Below, piece after piece: positions 8,007-16,777 of a DNA stretch of 53,216 bases; the first letter of the stretch is position 1; every line of letters starts with the position of its first letter. Location: the NCBI GenBank assembly GCA_002394685.1, contig DGUP01000018.1, forward strand, positions 1 to 53,216. The letters are read 5' to 3'. This DNA is from Treponema sp. UBA4307. GTDB taxonomy: Bacteria > Spirochaetota > Spirochaetia > Treponematales > Treponemataceae. A program made the position numbers and the translations under genes. The notes under the pieces are model-generated. The model saw only the letters and a program-made list of their open reading frames with translations. It did not search any database and was not told the origin of the DNA.

Positions 8007-10046
8007 TTAGTTCTTTTTCTGAAAATGAGAGAAGCTCATTGAGAAACTTGCTCTTCCCTGAGTTACAGAACGAAGGCTGGTTGTAAATCCAAACATAACG
8101 GCCATTGGAGCCTGAGCGTGAATAATTGAACCGCCCTGCTTATCATCCATACTTGCAATCATTCCACCGCGCTGAGTTACAAGACTCATTGCTTCACCTG
8201 TAAACTCTGTAGGACTTTCAATATCGACTGCCATAACAGGTTCCAGCAGAACAGGATTTGCAGACATTGCAGCCTTGTCAAAAGCCTCTGCGGCAGCTGC
8301 TTCAAATGCAAATGTTGTACCAGTGTTAGGATCATATTTAATTTCATCAATACGAACCAGAGTATCTGTACAAGGATAGCCCATATTGATTCCTGAAGCC
8401 AGGCTTGAATTGATGGAACTTTCTACAGCGTCAAGAATTTCCTGAGGCATTGAATCATCATTTTCCTGAACATTACATTCATAAAGGTTTCCTGCTCCGG
8501 TTTCACGAGGTTCAAGATGAAGCTTAATGTATGCAGCGTTTTCTTTTCCACCCAATACTCTTGAATATTCTTCAACATAATCTGCGGCAGTTGTAACAGC
8601 TTCACGGTATGTAACCTGAGGTGCACCAACGCGGCAGGCTACTTTATAGTCATCACGAATTCTTGTTACTAGAACATCAAGATGAAGTTCACCCATTCCG
8701 GAAATTACCAGCTGACCAGTTTCTTCATCATCCCTGTAAGTAAAGGTAGGATCTTCATGACCCAGAAGTTCAAGAGTTTCCAGAAGCTTATCTCTATCAG
8801 ACATTGTCTCCGGTTCAATGGCAATGGAAATTACAGGTTCAGGGAATTTTACGCTTTCAAGAAGAACAGGCATACCTTCGCTTCCAATTGAGTCACCTGT
8901 CTGAGCAAGCTTAAAGCCCTGAACAACAGCAATATCTCCGGCCTTTACTTCGTTCATCTGTTCCATGTGATTTGCATTTACACGAAGGATTCTGTTAATG
9001 CGTTCACGCTTTTTCTTTGATACATTGTATATTTGTGTACCGGTAGTAATTTTTCCTGCATACATTCTGATAAAACAGAGCATACCGGCCTGAGGATCAA
9101 ACTGAATCTTGAAGACAAGACCTACAGGGGCCTTTGCATTTTCATCACAGATAACCTCAACCTTCTTTTCTTCGTGTTTTGTAATGTGAATTCCCTCTGC
9201 AGGAGGAACTTCAACAGGAGATGGAAGATAGTCAATTACTGCATCGATAAGGGGCTGAATTCCCTGATTATGGCGGCTTGATCCACAAAGGAAAGGAACC
9301 AGGGTTCTGTTAATTGTTCCCTTTCTGATTGCGGCTTTAAGTTCTTCATTTGTGATTTCTTCACCTTCAAGATATTTTTCTCCAAGGGCATCATCATTTG
9401 AAGCAACTGTATCTATAAGTTTTTCGCGCCATTCCTGGGCCTGTGTCTGATATTCCTGGGAAATTTCTGACACAGTAAATTTTTCCCCTTCACTTTCTTC
9501 GTCCCAGTGGATTTCCTTCATGTTAAGGAGGTCAATTACACCCTTAAAGTCACCACCCTGGCCGCATGGAATTTCAAGAGCAAGAGTCTGGCAGCCGAAT
9601 TTTTCATGAACATCATTCATTGCACCAAAAAAGTCTGCACCAATACGGTCCATTTTATTTACAAAACAGATTCTTGGAACATGGAAACCGTCAGCCTGTC
9701 TCCAGACTGTTTCTGTCTGAGGCTGAACCCAGCCTACTGCACATATAACGGCAACAGCACCATCAAGAACACGGAGAGAACGTTCAACTTCAGCAGTAAA
9801 ATCAACATGTCCCGGAGTATCAATAATGTTAATTGTATAACCCTTCCAGTCAGTTGTAATTGCAGCCGAAGCAATAGTAATTCCACGCTCCTGTTCCTGC
9901 TTCATAAAGTCCATTGTAGCAGCGCCGTCGTCTATTTCACCAATCTTGTGAATTTTTCCTGAATAATAGAGAATTCTTTCTGTTGTTGTTGTCTTTCCTG
10001 CATCAATGTGTGCCATGATGCCGATATTACGCATTTTGTCCAGCAT
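8007..10046 (-). CDS. Elongation factor G-type GTPase, divergent paralogue
   Basis: 679 residues with the EF-G domain order. The G1 motif AHIDAGKTTTTE starts at residue 12; DTPGHVDF and NKMD follow. The N-terminal GTPase part is well conserved. Domain IV is not: the usual GGxGQ(Y/F)G segment is replaced by VLGGKENAAY, and the tip loop that normally carries the HDVDS motif with the translocation-critical histidine reads EIKYDPNTGTTFAF. Spirochetes carry two EF-G types; in Borrelia one translocates and one recycles ribosomes. By inference this is a specialised paralogue, possibly the recycling type. It is not in a str operon. GAGGGTGG precedes the ATG. Confidence 0.88.
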   Translation of the reverse strand: MLDKMRNIGIMAHIDAGKTTTTERILYYSGKIHKIGEIDDGAATMDFMKQEQERGITIASAAITTDWKGYTINIIDTPGHVDFTAEVERSLRVLDGAVAVICAVGWVQPQTETVWRQADGFHVPRICFVNKMDRIGADFFGAMNDVHEKFGCQTLALEIPCGQGGDFKGVIDLLNMKEIHWDEESEGEKFTVSEISQEYQTQAQEWREKLIDTVASNDDALGEKYLEGEEITNEELKAAIRKGTINRTLVPFLCGSSRHNQGIQPLIDAVIDYLPSPVEVPPAEGIHITKHEEKKVEVICDENAKAPVGLVFKIQFDPQAGMLCFIRMYAGKITTGTQIYNVSKKKRERINRILRVNANHMEQMNEVKAGDIAVVQGFKLAQTGDSIGSEGMPVLLESVKFPEPVISIAIEPETMSDRDKLLETLELLGHEDPTFTYRDDEETGQLVISGMGELHLDVLVTRIRDDYKVACRVGAPQVTYREAVTTAADYVEEYSRVLGGKENAAYIKLHLEPRETGAGNLYECNVQENDDSMPQEILDAVESSINSSLASGINMGYPCTDTLVRIDEIKYDPNTGTTFAFEAAAAEAFDKAAMSANPVLLEPVMAVDIESPTEFTGEAMSLVTQRGGMIASMDDKQGGSIIHAQAPMAVMFGFTTSLRSVTQGRASFSMSFSHFQKKN

Positions 10047-10087
10047 TTGATTTTGCCACCCTCGGGATAAAAAAATAAAAACGTCTA

Positions 10088-10116
10088 ATTTTACGTAATT
10101 GTAAAATAGGTGTCAA
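10088..10116 (-). promoter_or_regulatory. Sigma-70 promoter of the EF-G paralogue, with an overlapping dyad
   Basis: On the minus strand TTGACA (10116-10111) lies 17 bp from TAAAAT (10093-10088). A perfect 7-bp inverted repeat, ATTTTAC/GTAAAAT (10088-10094 and 10101-10107), covers the -10 and part of the spacer and could be an operator. Confidence 0.65.
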
Positions 10117-10176
10117 TGAGGGATTTGAAGGTCTCTGCTACTATACAAAAATGGAAAAATAATAGAATATTTCAAT

Positions 10177-10533
10177 ATGTCAGAATGTATTGCAAAAGTC
10201 AGCGGAAAGCCTCTGAAAGCTTATTCTTCTAAAAAGGAAGCCAGGGAGGCGAAAAAATATGTCAGGGAAAGATATGGGTCAAAAACCTATATTTATCTTT
10301 GTGAAAAGTGCGGTAACTTTCACCTTGCACCAAAATCCAGCAGAATACATGTAAAGCATAATGCCTGTTCCTGCCGGGATTCTAATGGAAATCCAAAAGC
10401 TCTTTACCGTTTCAGATGGGACGCTAAAAAGCAGATGAAAAAAAGTCAGGAAGAACAGAAGGTGTGGCTGAGAATGTACCGCTGTCCTGAAAGATGGGGC
10501 TGGCACTTAACCCACACTGAAAAGCGCAGATAG
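10177..10533 (+). CDS. Small basic protein with duplicated zinc-ribbon-like motif
   Basis: 118 residues of unknown function, rich in Lys and Arg. Two similar halves are visible. Each has a Lys/Ala/Glu-rich helix followed by an aromatic strand and a metal-site-like turn: CEKCGNFHL at 42-50 and CPERWGWHL at 103-111. The first keeps CxxC-x3-H; the second has lost its second cysteine. An extra C-S-C pair is at 64-66. The pattern suggests an internal duplication with one degenerate zinc site, perhaps nucleic-acid binding; that is inference. The gene is divergent from the EF-G paralogue. Repeat copy B follows about 37 bp after its stop. No clear Shine-Dalgarno is seen. Confidence 0.7.
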   Translation: MSECIAKVSGKPLKAYSSKKEAREAKKYVRERYGSKTYIYLCEKCGNFHLAPKSSRIHVKHNACSCRDSNGNPKALYRFRWDAKKQMKKSQEEQKVWLRMYRCPERWGWHLTHTEKRR

Positions 10534-10569
10534 TCAGGGAAAAAGGCTTTTGAACTGAATGCAGACCAG

Positions 10570-10640
10570 CCGGGATTGGACTGGACCCGGAGGGTGTGCG
10601 AAGCACCGTAGCCAGGGAAAGCCCGTAGAAGGAATGGCGG
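10570..10640. repeat. GC-rich stem-loop element, copy B
   Basis: CCGGG/CCCGG (10570-10574 and 10586-10590) around a loop containing GGACTGGA; then GTGC-GAA-GCAC (10596-10606); then GGG-AAAG-CCC (10615-10624); then a purine-rich tail. The same order, loop motif and second hairpin occur in copy A at 5976-6050. It lies between two plus-strand genes. Confidence 0.5.
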
Positions 10641-10724
10641 CGGCTCCTGAAAATTCTAAAAAAATTACATTCTCTTTTTTGAATTAATTTGAAAAATCCT
10701 CTTTTAGAAATTATAATTATTTCT

Positions 10725-12386
10725 ATGAAAAAGATTACAATTACATTTCCGGATAAAAGCACCCTTGAGGTGGAAAATGAGATTCGTCCTGTAACTTTGC
10801 TTAACCGTTTGCAGGAAACTTGTGACAAGAGCAGAAAAATTCTTGCTGTTAAGGTAAACAATGAAATTTCCTCTCTGGACAGCATTATTAATATTAATGC
10901 GGATATTGAACCTGTTTATGCAGATACAAAGGACGGAGCTGCAATTTACCGCCGTTCACTCTGCTTTCTTTTAGGCTGTGCTGCTCATAAGCTTTTCCCT
11001 GGAAGACGGCTTCTGGTTGGCCATAGTCTGGGTTACGGCTACTACTATACACTGGAAAAGGATAATTTTTCCCGCCAGGATATTGAGGCTCTGAAAAAAG
11101 AAATGGAGTCACTCGTAAAGGAAGACAGGGTTATTGTAAACGACGTTATTTCTTACAAAGAAGCCTGTGAAATTTTCGAGCGGCTTGGAATGGTAGAAAC
11201 ACGCAAGCAGCTTAACTACCGGTCTCCAAGCAGGATTCAGGTTAACAGTCTGGATGATTTTTACGATTTGAATTTTGGAACTCTTGTTGCTTCTACTGGA
11301 ATTCTTTCAGTATTTGACCTGATGCCTTATCAGGAGGGCTTTCTTTTAAGATTCCCTAAGCATGACAGCCCGGAACAGTTGCCGGAATTCCAGGATCAGC
11401 CTAAGCTTTTTGAAATTTACAAACGCTACAAGGACTGGGGAAAACAGCTGAATGTTACTTCTGCAGCAACCCTTAACGAAATTATTCATGACAGAAAAGT
11501 AAATGATTTTATTGATATAACAGAAACTCTCCAGGTTAAACGTATTTCTGAAATTGCTGATCAGATTCAGCAGAAGGGAACTGTAAAAGTTGTTTTGATT
11601 GCAGGACCATCTTCCAGCGGAAAAACAACTTCAGCAAAGAAACTTGGTATGCAGCTGGAGGCAATCGGTTATAAGCCAAAGGTTATTTCCCTTGATAATT
11701 ATTATGTTGGAAGAAAGGATACTCCTCTGGATGAAAACGGAAATTATGATTACGAATGTCTTGAAGCCCTGAACGTTAAACTTCTTAATCAGAATCTTGT
11801 GGATTTGTTTGAAGGAAAAGAAATAAAGGTCCCTTCTTATGATTTCCACGAAGGTCTTTCTTATTACAAAGACGGCGATACAATGAAACTTGCTCCAAAT
11901 GAGATTTTGATTCTTGAAGGAATTCATGGCCTTAATCCAAAACTTACACCTCTTGTTCCAGAGGAATATAAGTTTAAGATTTATCTTTCTGCACTTACTC
12001 AGCTTAATCTGGATGATCACAATCGTATTGCAACAAGCGACAACCGTTTAATCCGCCGCATTGTCCGTGACTCTCAGTTCCGTGGTAAATCTGCAGCTGA
12101 CACAATTGCAATGTGGGATAATGTTCAGAAGGGAGAACGGCTTCATATTTTCCCATTTCAGAACAATGCAGATGCCATGCTGAATACAGCCCTCGATTAT
12201 GAACTTCCAGTTTTGAAAGTTTATGCAGATCCTCTTTTACGCTGCGTTTCTCCTCTGGAAAGTCAATACGCTGAAGCAAGCAGACTCCTGCAGTTCCTGG
12301 GATACTTTTCAACTATTCCTGCTACAGCTGTTCCGTCCCATTCAATTATCAGGGAATTTATTGGAGGCTCAGCTTTCCACTATTAA
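10725..12386 (+). CDS. Nucleoside (uridine)-kinase-like P-loop protein with TGS and threonyl-tRNA-synthetase-like N-terminus
   Basis: 553 residues from the ATG at 10725. A TTG 36 bp upstream is in frame but has no better ribosome site, and the conserved family begins with MKKITITF-type sequence. A TGS domain covers about 1-60, a region like the second additional domain of threonyl-tRNA synthetase about 80-220, and a uridine kinase/phosphoribulokinase fold the C-terminal half. The P-loop GPSSSGKTT is near residue 294, with LEGIHGLN further on. Proteins of this architecture are annotated as nucleoside kinases; the real substrate of this subfamily is unsettled. It may phosphorylate uridine or cytidine for salvage. 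Confidence 0.85.
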   Translation: MKKITITFPDKSTLEVENEIRPVTLLNRLQETCDKSRKILAVKVNNEISSLDSIININADIEPVYADTKDGAAIYRRSLCFLLGCAAHKLFPGRRLLVGHSLGYGYYYTLEKDNFSRQDIEALKKEMESLVKEDRVIVNDVISYKEACEIFERLGMVETRKQLNYRSPSRIQVNSLDDFYDLNFGTLVASTGILSVFDLMPYQEGFLLRFPKHDSPEQLPEFQDQPKLFEIYKRYKDWGKQLNVTSAATLNEIIHDRKVNDFIDITETLQVKRISEIADQIQQKGTVKVVLIAGPSSSGKTTSAKKLGMQLEAIGYKPKVISLDNYYVGRKDTPLDENGNYDYECLEALNVKLLNQNLVDLFEGKEIKVPSYDFHEGLSYYKDGDTMKLAPNEILILEGIHGLNPKLTPLVPEEYKFKIYLSALTQLNLDDHNRIATSDNRLIRRIVRDSQFRGKSAADTIAMWDNVQKGERLHIFPFQNNADAMLNTALDYELPVLKVYADPLLRCVSPLESQYAEASRLLQFLGYFSTIPATAVPSHSIIREFIGGSAFHY

Positions 12387-12416
12387 TTAAATCAGAACTT
12401 TATTAAGTTTTATGTT

Positions 12417-12460
12417 TGCACTGCTGAAGTTTTTTTTCCCTTCAGTCAGTGCATTTTTTT
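12417..12460 (+). terminator. Intrinsic terminator after the kinase-like gene
   Basis: TGCACTG-CTGAAG pairs with TTCAG-T-CAGTGCA (one bulge) around a T-rich loop and is followed by eight T. It directly abuts the stop codon of the converging cyclase gene. Confidence 0.85.
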
Positions 12461-13881
12461 TAGTTTTTTCTATATCTGAGGAAATATGTATCCATAATTC
12501 CCTTGCCTTTTATATCAACTTTTACAGGTTCCAGGGGAGGCAGTTTATCTTTAGCCTGAAGATATACAGAAGGAGACAGATGAATCTCCATTGGTTTTCC
12601 GGAACTTTCCATACGGCTTGCTACATTTACAGTGTCTCCCCACACATCGTAAATAAATTTCTTTTTTCCAATTACGCCGGCTACAAGATTTCCAGAATTA
12701 ATTCCGATTCTGATCTGCAGATTTTGATTGTATTTCTGATTAAAATCATCTACATCCTTTAAAAGTCCAAGGGCAAATTTTATCATCCGCATAACACCGT
12801 CGTTTTTCTGATTTTTATTTAAACCAGTAACAGCCATGTATGCATCACCAATTGTTTTTATTTTTTCAACACCATCCCTTTCTGATCGTTCATCAAACAG
12901 GGATGTAAGATTGTTCAGCATGGTAACGGTTTCTTCTGCTGTCATTGTTGAACTAAGCTTTGTAAAACCAACAATATCTGTAAACAGAACCGTGGCATTA
13001 GGATATTTTTGAGAAATAATTTTGTCCGGATTTTCTGAAAGTTCTTTTGCAACCTCTTCCGGCAGAATATTTAAAAGAAGATTTCTTGCTTTTTCATTTG
13101 CAGCTTTAAGTTCTTTGGTGCGAAGTTCTACCGTATTTTCAAGTTCTTTCTGATAATTTTCAAGGATTTGAACTTCACGTTTATGGGCATTTTCAATTGT
13201 CTTATTCATTTCCTGAATTGCAAAAACGTAGATAACAATTGACATACCTACCGTTGAAATATTAGAGGCAGAAATTCCACCGTGGAAAAACTGAAGGATG
13301 GAAGCCGCAAGAGGGATGAAAATGAAGAGAAGGATTGGAATACGAATTTTGTTTGTAAACCTGTTAAAAAATCTTAAAATACAAATGAACTGGAAAACTA
13401 AGGCTACAAAAGGCAGAATGTATGAAATAAATCTTCCCTTACCATGAATATATACATTATTCTGATCAAAACTGTAATAAAAATTCGTAAACTGGGAGAT
13501 TATAAGAATTATAACGCCTGCTAATAGGATAATGTCTGAAACAAAAAGCAATGCAGGAAGCTTCTTAAAACCACCTTCATGAAGGAAGAGATCTTTCAGA
13601 TAAATACCAAAAGAAAAAATTACAATAAGACCGAATAAATGATCAAAAAATTTTGCACATTTCAATATTAAAAGAGCGGAATGTCCCGAATTATTCTTAT
13701 ACATATTATAAAACTGACTGGATGCAAGGTAAAGAATTGATGTTAATTCCAGAAGTACAATTGCAATTTTCCGGGATTTTCCAAGGTTATCAGTAAAGAG
13801 CGTAAGAATAATTATCAGTCCACAAACAGACTGAAGTGCAACCATTATAATCAGGTTATACTTTATGATAAAATCAAACAA
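12460..13881 (-). CDS. Membrane-anchored class III adenylate cyclase
   Basis: 473 residues. The first half is a membrane domain of about six or seven helices (to about 225). A coiled-coil linker (about 225-265) leads to a class III cyclase domain (about 285-470). Both metal-binding aspartates are visible: LFTDIVGFT near 299 and KTIGDAYMAVTG. Adenine-selecting residues fit ATP: a Lys in EKIKTIGD and an Asp in YDVWGDTVN, with the N-x3-R transition-state pair in VNVASRM. It should make cAMP from ATP in response to a membrane or redox signal. It begins 57 bp after fliJ with no terminator between, so it may be cotranscribed with the flagellar genes. Confidence 0.9.
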   Translation of the reverse strand: MFDFIIKYNLIIMVALQSVCGLIIILTLFTDNLGKSRKIAIVLLELTSILYLASSQFYNMYKNNSGHSALLILKCAKFFDHLFGLIVIFSFGIYLKDLFLHEGGFKKLPALLFVSDIILLAGVIILIISQFTNFYYSFDQNNVYIHGKGRFISYILPFVALVFQFICILRFFNRFTNKIRIPILLFIFIPLAASILQFFHGGISASNISTVGMSIVIYVFAIQEMNKTIENAHKREVQILENYQKELENTVELRTKELKAANEKARNLLLNILPEEVAKELSENPDKIISQKYPNATVLFTDIVGFTKLSSTMTAEETVTMLNNLTSLFDERSERDGVEKIKTIGDAYMAVTGLNKNQKNDGVMRMIKFALGLLKDVDDFNQKYNQNLQIRIGINSGNLVAGVIGKKKFIYDVWGDTVNVASRMESSGKPMEIHLSPSVYLQAKDKLPPLEPVKVDIKGKGIMDTYFLRYRKN

Positions 13882-13938
13882 TTTTTTCTCCGTTTATTCT
13901 TTTAATATTGTATCTTAAAATTTATAAATTTCAAATTA

Positions 13939-14376
13939 TTACAAATCTTCTTTGTTTAAGTATTTTGAAGAAATAAGTTCCTCCATTTCACGATCTTCTT
14001 CCCTGGCTTTTTCTTTTCTCCAGTCAGATAATTTTTTTTCCTTGAGTTTTTCTAAGACTTTTACATTGGTACTGGCTTCCATAAAAACTTTTCGTTTTTC
14101 CTCTACCACCAGTTCAGCTTTGGCCATTTCTTGAAGGAATTCTTCTTTTTTATTATCCAGAAATATAAAGTACTGCTGACAGTTATAATAATTGTCAAAA
14201 CCTGACAAATCCTTCATCTGACTGGAAACATTAATTCTTTGACTTGCAATTGCATTAAGCTTTTCCTGAATTTCATTTACCCGGGCAGTTGCTTTTCCTA
14301 ATTCAATCTGAGCCTGTTTTTTTTCAAATTCACGAAGATCCAGAACTTTCTGCAATTTAAATTCAAACTTTTTCAT
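13939..14376 (-). CDS. fliJ: Flagellar export chaperone FliJ
   Basis: 145 residues, almost entirely charged heptad-type coiled coil, starting MKKFEFKLQKVLDLRE, the classic FliJ N-terminus. FliJ is the central stalk-like subunit of the flagellar type III export ATPase and escorts export chaperones to FlhA. It begins 12 bp after fliI, the normal position at the end of the fliFGHIJ block. Sequence conservation in FliJ is low, so the call rests on the N-terminus, length, coiled coil and context. Confidence 0.9.
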   Translation of the reverse strand: MKKFEFKLQKVLDLREFEKKQAQIELGKATARVNEIQEKLNAIASQRINVSSQMKDLSGFDNYYNCQQYFIFLDNKKEEFLQEMAKAELVVEEKRKVFMEASTNVKVLEKLKEKKLSDWRKEKAREEDREMEELISSKYLNKEDL

Positions 14377-14388
14377 AAGCGCTTATTA

Positions 14389-15744
14389 TTAAACAGAAGC
14401 AGCATTTTCAGAATACTCTTCCTGAGGGATTTCTATTCCGCTTAATTCGGAAAGCTTTTTTAGAGTATCTTCGATAGGACATTTATCATATTCATCCTGA
14501 CAGAGGAAATCTTCAATGCGAGGATGCATTTCAATTGCTTCATCAACATCAGGCATGGAGCCTTTCCGGTAGGCACCTGTAACAATCATATCTTCCTGTT
14601 CATGGTAGGTTGCAATCCAGCGCCTTACTTTAGTCACAGCCTGTCTCGTAACAGGACCGCTTACTCTTTTTGATAGACGACTGATTGATGTCATCATATC
14701 AATTGCAGGATAATGCTGAAGGCCTGCCAGGCGTCTGCTTAAAACAACGTGTCCGTCCAGAACACCGCGCACTGTATCAGCAATAGGATCATCCATATCA
14801 TCACCATCAACAAGAACCGCATAAAAAGCAGTGATTGATCCCTTGTCATTTGTACCTGTTCTTTCCAGGAGTTTTTGTATGGAGTCGTAAACAATACTTG
14901 GGTATGAACCTTTGGCAGGAGGCTGACCACTTTCGATTCCAACATCCCGCTGAGCTTTTGCAAAACGAGAAATGTTATCGAACATAAGCATTACGTCTTT
15001 ACCCTGGTCTCTGAAATATTCAGCAATGGCTGTGGTTACATATGCAGCACGAACACGGGCAATGGCAGACTGATCACCAGTAGCAATTACAAGTACAGAA
15101 CGCTTTAAGCCTTCTTCACCTAAATCTCTTTTTATAAATTCCATTACTTCACGGCCGCGTTCACCAATTAAACCGATTACGTTAACATCCGCATTTGTAT
15201 TTCTTGCAATCATTGAAATAAGGGTACTTTTTCCTACCCCGGAACCTGCGAAAATTCCAAGACGCTGACCTTTTCCAACCGGAAGTACTCCATCAATTGC
15301 CCTTACACCAGTAGTAATTCTTTTTGAGATTTCACTCCGCAGCATAGGATCAGGACTTTTTGCAATGGCTGGATAATAAATACCGGAAGTAATATCCCCC
15401 TTTCCATCACAAGGATTTCCTAAGGCATCCAGAACTCTTCCTAAAAGTTGAGGTCCAACAGGAACTTCAAGAGTGTGGCCGGAAGCTACAACAGTACAGC
15501 CGACCTCAATACCTTTTGTTTCACCGTAAGCCATAAGCTTTACAGAAGTATTTTCAAGTCCAACAACTTCAGCAAGAACAGATTCCTGTCCGGCACCAAT
15601 TTCAATTCGGCAAATTTCACCAATTGCAGACCGGGGACCATTGCTTTCAATCATCAATCCTCTTACTGCAGTTACGCTGCCGGTATATTTTATAGGTTCT
15701 GTATTTTCAATAGCCTGCACATATTTCTTGAAGAATTCTTCCAT
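14389..15744 (-). CDS. fliI: Flagellar export ATPase FliI
   Basis: 451 residues, close to the usual length. An F1-beta-like core carries Walker A GSGVGKST near residue 166, ERGREVMEFI, Walker B VMLMFDNISR and the family signature SGQPPAKGSYPS. The hexameric ATPase powers delivery of substrates to the flagellar export gate together with FliH and FliJ. It starts 74 bp after fliH. Confidence 0.97.
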   Translation of the reverse strand: MEEFFKKYVQAIENTEPIKYTGSVTAVRGLMIESNGPRSAIGEICRIEIGAGQESVLAEVVGLENTSVKLMAYGETKGIEVGCTVVASGHTLEVPVGPQLLGRVLDALGNPCDGKGDITSGIYYPAIAKSPDPMLRSEISKRITTGVRAIDGVLPVGKGQRLGIFAGSGVGKSTLISMIARNTNADVNVIGLIGERGREVMEFIKRDLGEEGLKRSVLVIATGDQSAIARVRAAYVTTAIAEYFRDQGKDVMLMFDNISRFAKAQRDVGIESGQPPAKGSYPSIVYDSIQKLLERTGTNDKGSITAFYAVLVDGDDMDDPIADTVRGVLDGHVVLSRRLAGLQHYPAIDMMTSISRLSKRVSGPVTRQAVTKVRRWIATYHEQEDMIVTGAYRKGSMPDVDEAIEMHPRIEDFLCQDEYDKCPIEDTLKKLSELSGIEIPQEEYSENAASV

Positions 15745-15818
15745 AAATTAATTTCCCCTAAAATCCCCAAATTAATTTATCTTACAAAGTGAATAAGATG
15801 AAAATAATTCAATATAAA

Positions 15819-16748
15819 TTATATGTCCGGATTCTGTACATCTGACTTGTTGACAGTTTTAATTGGAGAGATAGAAAGAATTTTTGTTTCCATTTCTGAA
15901 AGCTGACTGGAAATTCTTGCGTCTATTGCACCAAAGTCTGTTTCTACAATACAGCCCCCCCTTTCAACAGAGGAATCTTCAACAACGTGAATGTTTTTAA
16001 TATTTTCAACCTGACGTATAAAATCAGATATATGGTCTGTAGTAAGCTTAACATCTGCAAGATTGACACGAAGGGTAACTTCACCACGACCTTTTACCTT
16101 TTTAAGTGCCTGCACAACATTAGCCATGATTACATTCTTTTGATTTTCACCAAGAATTTTTACAACCTTTCTTGTCATAAGAACAACAAGATCTACAATC
16201 TGCTGCTCCGTATTATCAAGGATTTCCTGACGTCTGTTTTGAATGGATTCAGTCATTGTGTGAATTCTTTCAATCAGGCGCTGGGCTTCCTGATTACCTT
16301 GCTGATAACCATCTTCCCGGCCCTTTTCAAATCCGTCGTGATTCGCTTTATTATAAACTTCGGTCTCTTCAGCACGGGCTTTGGCCAGAATCTGTTCTGC
16401 TTCCGCATGAGCTTTTGCTACAATTTCTTCAGCTTCCTTCTGTGCCTGATTTTTAATAATCTGAGCCTGGTCAGTCTGATGTTTTACCTGCGCAAAAGCT
16501 GCAGTTTCAGCATTTTTTACAATCTGATCAGCACTTTCCTGTGCCTTTAAAAGCATCTGGGCTTTTTCTTCTTCAAAATTCTTTTTAAAAATTTCAGCTT
16601 CCCGGCGGAGATCATCAGCAGTAGGCCCTGTATATTCAGGAACTTCTTCAACTTCTTCTACAGGAGGAGCAAAATCCCTGTTTAATTTGAGAACCACTAC
16701 ATTATCTTTGTTTTCAATTTCGTTAGGACGAAATACCGCCTTAGCCAT
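15819..16748 (-). CDS. fliH: Flagellar assembly protein FliH
   Basis: 309 residues, longer than many FliH proteins. The N-terminal half (about 45-165) is a long Ala/Glu/Lys/Gln-rich helical coiled coil. The C-terminal half resembles the V-type ATPase E subunit, with VERGGCIVETDFGAIDARI near the end. FliH dimers bind FliI and tie it to the FliM/FliN C-ring. It follows fliG by 29 bp. In spirochetes FliH is thought to form the spokes of the export apparatus, which may fit the long coiled coil. Confidence 0.92.
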   Translation of the reverse strand: MAKAVFRPNEIENKDNVVVLKLNRDFAPPVEEVEEVPEYTGPTADDLRREAEIFKKNFEEEKAQMLLKAQESADQIVKNAETAAFAQVKHQTDQAQIIKNQAQKEAEEIVAKAHAEAEQILAKARAEETEVYNKANHDGFEKGREDGYQQGNQEAQRLIERIHTMTESIQNRRQEILDNTEQQIVDLVVLMTRKVVKILGENQKNVIMANVVQALKKVKGRGEVTLRVNLADVKLTTDHISDFIRQVENIKNIHVVEDSSVERGGCIVETDFGAIDARISSQLSEMETKILSISPIKTVNKSDVQNPDI

Positions 16749-16777
16749 TTATTACTCCAGTACTTTTAATAATCTGA

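Noticed and set aside
10689..10724. Upstream TTG start for the kinase-like protein
   Set aside because: It has no ribosome site and adds 12 residues ahead of the conserved TGS start.
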